Shown here: piece by piece, positions 28,866 to 36,691 of the stretch | Layout of the letters: every line of letters begins with the position of its first letter | How positions within the stretch are numbered: the first letter of the stretch is position 1 | Origin: Natronococcus sp. AD-5 | GTDB taxonomy: Archaea; Halobacteriota; Halobacteria; Halobacteriales; Natrialbaceae | Direction: 5' to 3' | Length of the DNA stretch: 64,000 nt | NCBI RefSeq assembly: GCF_030734285.1 | Contig: NZ_CP132294.1 | Location: forward strand, 3,658,001-3,722,000 | The notes under the pieces: generated by a model | What the model was told of the DNA's origin: nothing | What the model saw: the letters and a program-made list of their open reading frames with translations, nothing else | Database searches by the model: none | Translations under genes and position numbers: made by a program

Positions 28866-29191
28866 ACTGGTCGTAGAATATAATCAATCTAACTAATAAC
28901 TTTTTATTAATTACACTGTAAATGTCATGACAGCAACTGAATTGCCCAGTCGGCTGCGTCCGCGACTGCTATTCCGCTCGCACCGGCCGCGATCGATGAC
29001 AGGACCCGCTACCGGTGATCCGTTCGGGAACCTCCAGTCAGCCGAGGTCCGCTACTCCACGCTCAAGCGATAACTCGAGTTACCGAAACGCGTTCAGATT
29101 CCTCGAGCGGGGTACCTCGAGCACTCTCGTGGCGTAACGGCGTCCCCAAACAGGGACGCTTAAGTGGCTCCGACGGATAGCGACGGGTACT
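28866..29191. other. Spacer upstream of rps12
   Basis: A 326-nt divergent spacer. Its left 60 nt are AT-rich and may hold the promoter of the V4R-like gene. A TATA-like GCTTAAGTG near 29158-29166 lies about 30 nt before rps12. One short frame inside is listed separately. Confidence 0.45.
28927..29073 (+). CDS. Possible small protein, 48 residues
   Basis: An ATG-started frame coding MTATELPSRLRPRLLFRSHR and ending STLKR. Its composition is basic, unlike the acidic host proteome, and no family is recognised. An AT-rich TTTTTATTAATTAC lies about 25 nt upstream and could be a promoter for it. It may equally be a chance frame. Confidence 0.2.
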   Translation: MTATELPSRLRPRLLFRSHRPRSMTGPATGDPFGNLQSAEVRYSTLKR

Positions 29192-29620
29192 ATGGCAAAC
29201 GGCAAATACGCCGCGCGCAAGCTCAAGAAGGACCGCCAGAATCAGCGGTGGTCCGACTCGGACTACGCGCGCCGCGCCCGTGGACTTCGCGAGAAGTCCG
29301 ACCCCCTCGAGGGGGCCCCACAGGCTCGAGGTATCGTACTCGAAAAGGTCGGCATCGAGGCAAAACAGCCTAACTCGGCGATCCGAAAGTGCGTTCGAGT
29401 GCAGCTGATCAAGAACGGGAAACAGGTCACCGCGTTCTGTCCCGGTGACGGTGCGATCTCGTTCATCGACGAGCACGACGAAGTCACCATCGCCGGTATC
29501 GGTGGGGCGAAGGGTCGTGCGATGGGTGACCTCTCGGGCGTCAACTACAAGGTCGAGAAGGTCAACGGCGTCTCGCTGATCGAACTCGTTCGCGGAAACG
29601 CGGAGAAACCGGTGCGATAA
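29192..29620 (+). CDS. rps12: 30S ribosomal protein S12
   Basis: A 142-residue uS12 protein at the decoding centre. The hallmark [20 protein letters not shown] sits in the middle, with [14 protein letters not shown] near the end. A TATA-like box about 30 nt upstream suggests a near-leaderless transcript independent of nusA. It is 2 nt from rps7. Confidence 0.97.
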   Translation: MANGKYAARKLKKDRQNQRWSDSDYARRARGLREKSDPLEGAPQARGIVLEKVGIEAKQPNSAIRKCVRVQLIKNGKQVTAFCPGDGAISFIDEHDEVTIAGIGGAKGRAMGDLSGVNYKVEKVNGVSLIELVRGNAEKPVR

Positions 29621-29622
29621 CG

Positions 29623-30231
29623 ATGGCTGCTGAAGACCAACCAGACCCGGACGCTCCCGCCGGCGGCGCAGACGTCGCAGCGAAGCTGTTCGGAACGTGG
29701 GAGATCGGCGAGATCGAGTACGGCGACCCGTCTACCGAACGTTACATTGCGGTAACGCCGGTCGCTCACACCGCTGGTCGTCACGCCAGCAAGCAGTTCA
29801 AGAAGTCCCAGATCTCGATCGTCGAGCGCTTCATCAACCGCCTGATGCAGACCGAGGAGAACACGGGCAAGAAACAGAAGTCGCTCAACTACGTCCGCGA
29901 AGCGTTCGAGCTCATCCACGAGCGCACCGAGGAAAATCCGGTGCAGGTGCTCGTGACGGCCGTCGAGAACTCCGCGCCTCGAGAGGAGACCGTCCGACTG
30001 AAGTACGGCGGCATCTCGGTCCCGAAGGCCGTCGACGTCGCCCCGCAGCGACGGGTTGACCAGGCTCTGAAGTTCCTCGCCGAGGGCGTCCACAATGATT
30101 CGTTCAAGACGCCAACGCCCGTCGCAGAGGCCATCGCGAGCCAGCTCATCGGCGCTGCCAACTACGACGTCCAGACCTACGCGGTCAGCCAGAAAGAAGA
30201 GAAAGAGCGCGTCGCGGCTGCTGCACGCTAA
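29623..30231 (+). CDS. rps7: 30S ribosomal protein S7
   Basis: A 202-residue uS7 protein of the small-subunit head. Conserved segments are FKKSQISIVERFINRLMQT and KKQKSLNYVREAFELIH; the C-terminus DVQTYAVSQKEEKERVAAAAR is family-typical. An acidic N-terminal extension is normal for halophiles. Transcription appears to end in the T tract at 30243, before the AT-rich island. Confidence 0.97.
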   Translation: MAAEDQPDPDAPAGGADVAAKLFGTWEIGEIEYGDPSTERYIAVTPVAHTAGRHASKQFKKSQISIVERFINRLMQTEENTGKKQKSLNYVREAFELIHERTEENPVQVLVTAVENSAPREETVRLKYGGISVPKAVDVAPQRRVDQALKFLAEGVHNDSFKTPTPVAEAIASQLIGAANYDVQTYAVSQKEEKERVAAAAR

Positions 30232-30242
30232 CGCGGTTCTCG

Positions 30243-30253
30243 TTTTTTGTTTT
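30243..30253 (+). terminator. T-rich terminator after rps7
   Basis: TTTTTTGTTTT, 11 nt after the rps7 stop. Oligo-T is the usual archaeal termination signal. It also marks the left edge of the AT-rich island. Confidence 0.6.
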
Positions 30254-30302
30254 CGCAAAGACCACCAGTATTACTCTATAGTCAAAACTACCGACAAATT
30301 TG

Positions 30303-32312
30303 CTAAATATCTTTCAGTCTAAGATCATCACTCCAATCAATTACTCCATCATGTAGAACTGGTATCGGACCTAAATCAAAGAACCTAATCAATTCTGGCT
30401 TTGTAACGGTAATAGGCCCAATCTTCTCAGATAAATAGTGGTACTTGTTTGAGTTTAAATCGGGTGTAATCATGGTTCCTTTCTCTACTTTACTATAAAA
30501 GTGTAGATCAATCTGAACAGTCCCGTCTTCATAGGTCTCATGCACAGAACAAACCCCAGGTAAGCCTGTTTTTGATTGGGCTATCGCTGTCGTTCCATCT
30601 CCGACGATATGATACTGTCCATCAGCAGTAGCCTTAGCTTGTACAATATCTAACACGGCAGAGAATGAATAGCCATAATTCAGTAAGCGAGCAACTGTAC
30701 TACCAACCCTTACTGCATATTTATTTTGAATATCGTCAAGAGTTACAATACCTCCAATGCTTCCAGCTTCAACGAGTTCTAAACCTTGCTCATATGAGTG
30801 GCAAGCATTAAGAAAGAACGCCTTTGTCTCAACAGCCTCAAGCAATGAGGCATCGAGTTTTCCATCCGAACACCGAAAACCTTTTTGGTCAATATGGCCG
30901 ATATAATGAACAAAATCGCTTTCTCGGGATAGGACTTTTTTGAGTTCAGTTGTTGTAAGATCGTGGTGTATTGTTATATTGAACGGCAATTCATCTCGGT
31001 CCCCATATGTACCATATATTGACACTAATTCTTCTCGCATATTCGATTCATTACAGATAATGTCAATCTCAAGTGGGTTATCTTTTGGTGTTTGATCAAT
31101 TTTATTATAAAATGCTGTTAATGGTATGGTACATAGAATTTCTGAACTGCTATCATACTTCCATGATTGTTGAATAGTTGCTGAGGATTCATTATTAATA
31201 TACTTATTATTACTTCCTTTCTTTATTTGAGAATCTATAGTTAAATACTCGTTTTCGTTCTCTCTTACAGTGATTAATGAAAGACCTTTGGCAAGAAACG
31301 GAAGAAATCCAATCATGTCTCTGCTTGATTCTATTGTTGCTTTAGGATACCAGTCAAAATAATATGAATCTACTAGAGAAAACGGTACTTCAAGATAGGA
31401 TTTAAGTTGTTTAGCTAATGATTGTTCATACACAGTTGCTATATCAAACTCAAGAAGTGAATCAATTGCTTGTCGTTCGTATAACGGTTCTGGTGATAGC
31501 CCTTCAGTTCGGACAATACAATCAAGAAAGAAGACGTGTTTCAGGAGACGCTCTATTGTTGATTCAAGCTCACCGTACTCATCCAAAGCATATGTGTATC
31601 CTGATTTAGTAGTGAGTTGTGGTTTCGAATTAGGGACTACTTCAGCACCCAAATAGTATGTAAGTGGTGTAACAGTATACACGTTGGCGAGCGTCGGGGG
31701 TATTTCAATTTTAATCCCTGTATTTGGTTGATCAATATTATTAGGGATATCTAACTCATCTCCAAGTTTAATGATCGGTGGATGTCCGCGGAGGGTCGGA
31801 TATGATCGTTCCGGCCGCATTGTTTTCAATGCTGAGCCAAAAGTAGAGACCGCGTTCATCAGGTCGGTTGGATTAGATGTCGTTTTGATAGTACTAACTG
31901 GGTAAGCGTGATAAGATCGCACACCGATAGCTACCTGAGTTGGTTCATCGATATCAATGTGGGATTGGCCTTTTTCCGTATAAATATTTACGCCGCCATT
32001 TATATGAATATATGTCTTCATTGATGAGGATATATCAAGAGTGTAAGATCCATCTGGTAAATGAACACTTCCGTTAGAACTGATAGACTCTATAATTGAA
32101 CCAGAGTCGTCTATTACATACATATATTCATTTTGTGGTAATATAAGTTCCCCTGTAGTGATTATGACAGAAGAGTCAACAGGATATGGAATCCTATTTC
32201 GCTTATCAGATCTAAGTTCAATTGATCCCGAAGTTCTAATCCGATATCGATGTCGTTCGATAGGATCAATGAGTTCCAGTCCATCTTCCTTTGCATCAAT
32301 TAATGGTTCCAT
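30303..32312 (-). CDS. CHAT-domain (caspase-fold) protein 1
   Basis: A 669-residue protein with a C-terminal CHAT domain, the caspase-like fold of cysteine peptidases. The candidate catalytic His is in HYIGHIDQKGF (His about 473) and the Cys in FFLNACHSYEQG (Cys about 504), the spacing and motif pattern of CHAT enzymes. Residues 1-150 form a beta-rich region (VHLPDGSYTLDIS); 200-390 are mixed and lack TPRs. After the Cys come about 165 residues including VGDGTTAIAQSKTGLPG. Codon use is AT-rich against the host. It is divergent from the exported-peptide gene. Substrate unknown; a peptidase role in defence or signalling is an inference from CHAT relatives. Confidence 0.8.
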   Translation of the reverse strand: MEPLIDAKEDGLELIDPIERHRYRIRTSGSIELRSDKRNRIPYPVDSSVIITTGELILPQNEYMYVIDDSGSIIESISSNGSVHLPDGSYTLDISSSMKTYIHINGGVNIYTEKGQSHIDIDEPTQVAIGVRSYHAYPVSTIKTTSNPTDLMNAVSTFGSALKTMRPERSYPTLRGHPPIIKLGDELDIPNNIDQPNTGIKIEIPPTLANVYTVTPLTYYLGAEVVPNSKPQLTTKSGYTYALDEYGELESTIERLLKHVFFLDCIVRTEGLSPEPLYERQAIDSLLEFDIATVYEQSLAKQLKSYLEVPFSLVDSYYFDWYPKATIESSRDMIGFLPFLAKGLSLITVRENENEYLTIDSQIKKGSNNKYINNESSATIQQSWKYDSSSEILCTIPLTAFYNKIDQTPKDNPLEIDIICNESNMREELVSIYGTYGDRDELPFNITIHHDLTTTELKKVLSRESDFVHYIGHIDQKGFRCSDGKLDASLLEAVETKAFFLNACHSYEQGLELVEAGSIGGIVTLDDIQNKYAVRVGSTVARLLNYGYSFSAVLDIVQAKATADGQYHIVGDGTTAIAQSKTGLPGVCSVHETYEDGTVQIDLHFYSKVEKGTMITPDLNSNKYHYLSEKIGPITVTKPELIRFFDLGPIPVLHDGVIDWSDDLRLKDI

Positions 32313-32654
32313 TTATTTATATTAATAATTTATATAAACACGGAAATATAGAACCATATAATTTACCCGCCACAACTGGATAAAAACACATCTCATATTG
32401 AACACAAATAGTTTTTCCTAACATCTTTTGATTCGTCTAGTATTTATCCCTTCTCAAGAAATTTTCGATTTAATAATTTGGTAAATATAATATGAAATGT
32501 CACATTCATAACAAGATCGAATTAGTATCACCTTGTGGCGACACATTCTAGTCAATTGATTTTTACACCCAAAATTTAGTATGGATCTATGTATCCTATC
32601 TAAGCTATATTAAAATAAACTTATTACGATCCGGAACCATAGTTCACGTGTATC
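32313..32654. other. AT-rich spacer between CHAT 1 and the peptide gene
   Basis: A 342-nt divergent spacer. A TTTATATAAA block near 32331-32338 is placed for CHAT 1, and CTTATTAC near 32618-32626 for the peptide gene. No gene or RNA structure was recognised in the middle. Confidence 0.5.
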
Positions 32655-32780
32655 ATGACCGACCTAACTCAGTACCTCAAGAAGCACCCACGAATGATCG
32701 GCGTTCTGTTCACGATTTTATTAGTGCTCTCGCAAGCAGGAACCGTAGCTGCAAATGGTAGTGCGCATGCTGGACCTTAA
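32655..32780 (+). CDS. Small exported peptide (DUF7503-like), 41 residues
   Basis: ATG 32655 opens a 41-residue frame: a short polar N-terminus (MTDLTQYLKKHPRM), one hydrophobic stretch IGVLFTILLVLSQAG, then TVAANGSAHAGP. The layout fits a signal peptide or a single membrane anchor; an AxA-like site (TVAA) would release a peptide of roughly 8 residues. From memory it resembles the haloarchaeal small-protein family called DUF7503, which I cannot verify here. It is GC-richer than the island around it, so it may have a separate origin. It is divergent from CHAT 1 and stops 10 nt before the end of CHAT 2. Confidence 0.7.
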   Translation: MTDLTQYLKKHPRMIGVLFTILLVLSQAGTVAANGSAHAGP

Positions 32781-32790
32781 ATTGCTATAG

Positions 32791-33207
32791 CTATATTTCG
32801 TTACTCCAGTAAACAGTTTCATCAATTACTACAGGGAATCTTCCCTCATTAAAAAATTCCTCAATGTGATCTTCTTTTACAGGTATCTGTTCAGTTCTTC
32901 CTGGAACTATGTAATACGAATCGATAGGATTCAAATGAGGGGTAAATAATGTTCCTTTCTCGGCTCTTACAGAATCATACATTTTAATTTCCGCTAATAC
33001 ATTCTCTTTTTCTTCCTTCATAATGCAAACATTTGGAACAACTGTTTCTGACTGAGCAATAGTTGTTCGGCCGTCGCCAACCATTAGATATTGTTGACTA
33101 ACAACACTCTCGTTTTGAGCGACATCTAAGGCCCCATAAAGTGGAAAACCTTGGTTTAGTAATTGAGCAATCGTGCTTCCAATTTTAATTGCTCCACTGT
33201 TTATCAC
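32791..33207 (-). CDS. CHAT-domain protein 2, C-terminal fragment
   Basis: A 138-residue frame homologous to the last 140 residues of CHAT 1 (INSGAIKIGSTIAQLLNQGF, VGDGRTTIAQSETVVP, KGTLFTPHLN). It begins with GTG inside the overlap GTGA with the stop of the upstream fragment. A single base deletion near 33204 would join the two into a full protein of about 685 residues. It may be translated by reinitiation, or it may be dead. Confidence 0.65.
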   Translation of the reverse strand: MINSGAIKIGSTIAQLLNQGFPLYGALDVAQNESVVSQQYLMVGDGRTTIAQSETVVPNVCIMKEEKENVLAEIKMYDSVRAEKGTLFTPHLNPIDSYYIVPGRTEQIPVKEDHIEEFFNEGRFPVVIDETVYWSNEI

Positions 33208-34847
33208 ATCCCAAGAGTTACAATTCCACCTATACTTCCAGCCTCAATTAAATGTAGACCTTGGTTGTGTGATTGACAGGCATTAAGCAAGAATGCTTTT
33301 ACGTTTGAGCTTTCAATTGTTGCTCCATCCAACTTCCCATCTGAACACTCAAATCCATCCTTATCAATGTGTCCGATATAGTGTAAAAAATCACACTCTG
33401 TCGCTAATATTCCCTCAAATTCAGCAGTCGTGATATTATGATGTGCTGTGACCTTAAACGGAAGCGTCTCCCGATCTCCGTAGATGCCATCGACTGATTC
33501 GAGCTCCTCATTCATGTCTGAATCATTGCAGATAACTTCGATTTCAATCGGGTCCTCTCGAGGATTTCGACCAATACTGTTTTGAAATGCAGAGAGAGGT
33601 GTTGTGCTGGCGATTTTTGAAGTGTTATCACCTTTCCAAAGTTGTTGGATCGATGGCGATACTGTCTCATTATTCTGCTCAGGGATAGAATCGTTACTTC
33701 GAATTGGATTTGTACTTCGAACGAAGTTGTTACGTGTGAATTCTGAAATTGCTTGTACTTTATCAGTATTTTCGTGTTGATTCGATCCCTTTTTAACATT
33801 CGTATTAACAGTTGCAAGGTAGTTAGAGATGAATGGGAGAAACTCAGCAATATCTGATTTTGGTTCAAGTTGTATCTCAAGTCGCCATTCTGGAAGATAA
33901 GGTTCTATTACGGAAAAAGGTACTTTGAGATACGCTTCAAGTTGTTCATTGAGTGTTTTTTCGTATATTGATTCTATATCGAATTCAAGAATTGATTTAA
34001 TCGTACTTCGTTCATGAAGTGGGAGTGGTGATATTCCTTCTGTCCGCACAACACAATCTAGGAAAAATATATGCTTGAGAATACGTTTAATAGTTGCCTC
34101 AAATCCTTTTTCTCCGTTAAGCATATGGCTGTATCCTGTGTTGGTTACCAGCCGAGGTTCTGAACCAGATGTAACTTCAGCCCCAAGATAGTAGACTAAT
34201 GGTGCAACAACGAACGTATGGCGAAGAGTTGGTGGGATTTCGATTCTAATACCTGTTTTTGGTTGCTTTAGACTGTCTGGGACCGAAAATACATCTCCTA
34301 TTTCAAGAGCAGGAGGATGTCCACGCAGTGTCGGATAAGATCGATCAGGTGACTTTGTTTTTAGCGCTGATCCAAACATCGAAATTGCCTGCATGATATC
34401 GGTTGGATCGGATGTAGTTGTGATCGTTCTTGCTGGGCGTGTATGATACGACCGGGCACCGAGAATCACTGGCGAAGGTTCTCCGAAGCCAATATGCGTT
34501 CGCTGAGGATCAGAATACACCTGAACAGAGTTATTGACTTGAGCGTATACTTTTAGCGGGCCGGATAGATCAAGAGTATAGTTTCCCTTTGGCAAGAACG
34601 TTTGCTGGTCAGGTTTCACCTCTACAATCATCGAACCATCTTTATCACGGATATAAACATAATGGTTCGTTGGTAATGTGATTTTGTCAGTCTCTATTTT
34701 GATTGCTGCATCGACTGGATACTGAATCCGATCACAGTCGACCGGCTCTGCTGAAACCGAATCATGGGTCGTGAGCCGATAGCGATGCCGCTCGATTCGA
34801 TCGATAATCTCCAGTCCGTCTTCCGTTGGCTCGAATATCGGTTTCAT
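33204..34847 (-). CDS. CHAT-domain protein 2, N-terminal and catalytic part
   Basis: A 547-residue paralogue of CHAT 1 with the same order: acidic start EDGLEIIDRIERHRYRL, beta-rich region, then the CHAT domain with HYIGHIDKDGFECSDG (His about 493) and FLLNACQSHNQG (Cys about 524). The frame ends 23 residues after the Cys with GGIVTLGM and a TGA. Relative to CHAT 1, one base is missing, so the C-terminal 140 residues fall in another frame. Both catalytic residues remain. It lies 86 nt after the KaiC-like gene on the same strand and could share its transcript. Confidence 0.75.
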   Translation of the reverse strand: MKPIFEPTEDGLEIIDRIERHRYRLTTHDSVSAEPVDCDRIQYPVDAAIKIETDKITLPTNHYVYIRDKDGSMIVEVKPDQQTFLPKGNYTLDLSGPLKVYAQVNNSVQVYSDPQRTHIGFGEPSPVILGARSYHTRPARTITTTSDPTDIMQAISMFGSALKTKSPDRSYPTLRGHPPALEIGDVFSVPDSLKQPKTGIRIEIPPTLRHTFVVAPLVYYLGAEVTSGSEPRLVTNTGYSHMLNGEKGFEATIKRILKHIFFLDCVVRTEGISPLPLHERSTIKSILEFDIESIYEKTLNEQLEAYLKVPFSVIEPYLPEWRLEIQLEPKSDIAEFLPFISNYLATVNTNVKKGSNQHENTDKVQAISEFTRNNFVRSTNPIRSNDSIPEQNNETVSPSIQQLWKGDNTSKIASTTPLSAFQNSIGRNPREDPIEIEVICNDSDMNEELESVDGIYGDRETLPFKVTAHHNITTAEFEGILATECDFLHYIGHIDKDGFECSDGKLDGATIESSNVKAFLLNACQSHNQGLHLIEAGSIGGIVTLGM

Positions 34848-34933
34848 CTGCTGAAAGAGGCAGTCAGTATCTCATCTCTGTGACTGTTCGACGACAGTCG
34901 TGAATCCTCATCAAACATACGAAGATAATTGCT

Positions 34934-35632
34934 TTATACTCGAGTTGTCGAAATCCATCCGGAACACAGCGTGCCATTCTTGAGCGTCCATCGCTCTTGA
35001 CGGACACCGTTTCGCTCCCGGAGCTCGACGATGACGTCGAACAGCGGCGCCAAAACCGAAACGATGTCCGCCTCTCGCTCGACTGGCAGGAGATAGTGAA
35101 TCATTCCGTCCGCATCCCTCGTTCGGCCGTTAGTGAGGTGAACAAACCGGAAAACCTGTTCTCGACTGTACTCCTCTAGCAGCGGGAGCAGCGAGTCGAC
35201 GCCGATTCGGAGTTCGGAGGGCTCGAGCCCGTCGGCGGCCGTATCGAAGGCTTCGATTGCGCTCGAGATGGCGACGCCGAGGTCGACGAGCGTCTCGGTT
35301 CTGGTCGGCGTCTCGGCGATCGGCAGTGTCGGGGACGATTCGCTCGCGGTGGCGCTGCGGGTCTGTACGTCGTGCGTGATGACACTGAGTCTATCCGCAG
35401 TTTGCTCGCTCACGACGTCGGAGATGGGACCCGTCTCTCCGGTCGTCGACACCAGAATTCGTCGACGCGGACGTTCGATAGCTTGGCCGAGAAGTCGTCG
35501 GCAGGTTTCCGTTTGCTGGCTGGCTCGAGTGGAACCGACCACGAGTACGCTCGCACCCTGGCGTTTCAACCGGGATAGTTCCTCGATAAACGCGTCGTCC
35601 GGCCCGTCTCGACGGTCGGTTTCCGAGAACAT
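34934..35632 (-). CDS. RecA/KaiC-like fold protein (DUF7504-like)
   Basis: A 232-residue cytosolic protein. The N-terminal VLVVGSTRASQQTETCRRLL looks like a Walker A strand and helix with the GxxxxGK[ST] loop lost, so ATP hydrolysis is doubtful. The C-terminal half has VFRFVHLTNGRTRDADGMIH, then LLPVEREADIVSVLAPLFDVIVELR and RQERWTL, a pattern of haloarchaeal KaiC-like proteins that I remember as DUF7504. A T-rich box near 35660 suggests a leaderless start at 35632. It precedes CHAT 2 on the same strand. GC is near host level, unlike the CHAT genes. Confidence 0.65.
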   Translation of the reverse strand: MFSETDRRDGPDDAFIEELSRLKRQGASVLVVGSTRASQQTETCRRLLGQAIERPRRRILVSTTGETGPISDVVSEQTADRLSVITHDVQTRSATASESSPTLPIAETPTRTETLVDLGVAISSAIEAFDTAADGLEPSELRIGVDSLLPLLEEYSREQVFRFVHLTNGRTRDADGMIHYLLPVEREADIVSVLAPLFDVIVELRERNGVRQERWTLKNGTLCSGWISTTRV

Positions 35633-35720
35633 CGCTACTATGTTCCAAGGCTATGTGGTGTAAAACGTTAAACGTTCGGGTGGTGGATCCACGGGGCCGT
35701 ACGGCGATTCGCTCCGTCCG

Positions 35721-36476
35721 TCAATCTGCTGCGGGCCCGCTTCCGCCGACGTACGCGCGCGTCGCCTCCACGAGTACCTGTCGATACCCGCTCGAGTCGG
35801 GGTCCCGAGCGAGTTCCCGGAAGCGACGTTTGAACTCGTCGAACGCGATGTGGGGAGCGTCCATCGCGGCCGCGTGCGCGAGGTCGTACAGTCGGTGGTC
35901 TTCGTCGACGAGTTCGTGTCGCTCCGCAAGCGCCAGTGCGAAGGCCGCGTTGACGGCCGTAATATCGGGATCCGCGCTCGCGGAGAGCCTCGTGAATCCC
36001 GGTCGGGGTGGGCGTTCGGGTCGGTCCGCGATCGCTGCCGCGAGGCTCGACTCGAGAAACGAGAGGAGTTTCTCCCCGGGGCCGACCGCGAGCGTGATGT
36101 CGTCGGCGTAGATGTCCTTCATGTGGTTCGCGATCTGGTAGCAGTGCGAGAGCTGTCGCCGCTCGACGCTCTTCCCGGCCAGCGCGAGGTAGAGCACCTC
36201 CTCGGTGGACTGGGTGTGCGAGGGGTGTTCCTGCTCGTAGCGGGCCATGTGGGCGAGTTCGTGGAGGGCGAGTTCGCGGGCCATCGCGCTCGATGCGGCC
36301 TGTCGTGAGATGTTCAGGACGTGCCGGTCGTCGTAGTGACCGGCCCAGGTACGGACGTCGGGGTCGTCGCGCAGCCGTACGTAGACCGGCAGCGAGAGAT
36401 CGTACTCGGTCTCGAACAGATCACGAGCGCTGAGAAAGGGTGCGGTCGGACCCGTGCCGTTCACGCGGAGATCCAT
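35721..36476 (-). CDS. Putative zincin metalloprotein (DUF5781-like)
   Basis: A 251-residue haloarchaeal protein carrying ALHELAHMARYEQEHPSH (HExxH at about residues 86-90), a metalloprotease-type zinc motif, and a helical C-terminus. I associate it with DUF5781, found near fusA in halophiles. The MDLRVNG start at 36476 is preferred over a frame from 36491. Protease activity is inferred only from the motif. It is divergent from fusA. Confidence 0.75.
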   Translation of the reverse strand: MDLRVNGTGPTAPFLSARDLFETEYDLSLPVYVRLRDDPDVRTWAGHYDDRHVLNISRQAASSAMARELALHELAHMARYEQEHPSHTQSTEEVLYLALAGKSVERRQLSHCYQIANHMKDIYADDITLAVGPGEKLLSFLESSLAAAIADRPERPPRPGFTRLSASADPDITAVNAAFALALAERHELVDEDHRLYDLAHAAAMDAPHIAFDEFKRRFRELARDPDSSGYRQVLVEATRAYVGGSGPAAD

Positions 36477-36691
36477 GCGTGCCTGTATCACGGCCTGTGA
36501 CTGTATGGCTCTTACGCTCGGCCGTGCAGGCGGTCACTGGCCGTCGTCTCCACGCGCTCTCCGCCGCGAATCGATGTGTGCCATTAACTCACGTAAATTA
36601 GTCTTTCACGGGCTCGAACCGGGATACGCGACGAATTCTGCCGCCGACGAAACACTACCCTTTTGACCCCGCTACCGATAATAGGTGGTAT

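Larger units (their letters stand above)
30256..34900. mobile_element. AT-rich genomic island (CHAT module)
   Basis: About 4.6 kb whose base composition drops sharply from the strongly GC-rich flanks to an AT-rich pattern (frequent AAT, ATT, TTA and AAA codons), between rps7 and the str-operon gene fusA. It encodes two CHAT proteins and one exported peptide. No transposase, integrase, tRNA target or clear direct repeat is seen at either edge, so the mobile-element type is a composition-based inference. The sharp left edge begins directly after the rps7 terminator. Confidence 0.55.

Noticed and set aside
30256-34900. Island as part of a CRISPR/Craspase or gasdermin system
   Set aside because: No cas gene, repeat array, TPR region or gasdermin-like protein is present near the CHAT genes.
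30256-34900. Island as an IS or integrative element with identifiable ends
   Set aside because: No transposase, integrase, terminal repeat or direct duplication was found; it is listed as composition-based only.
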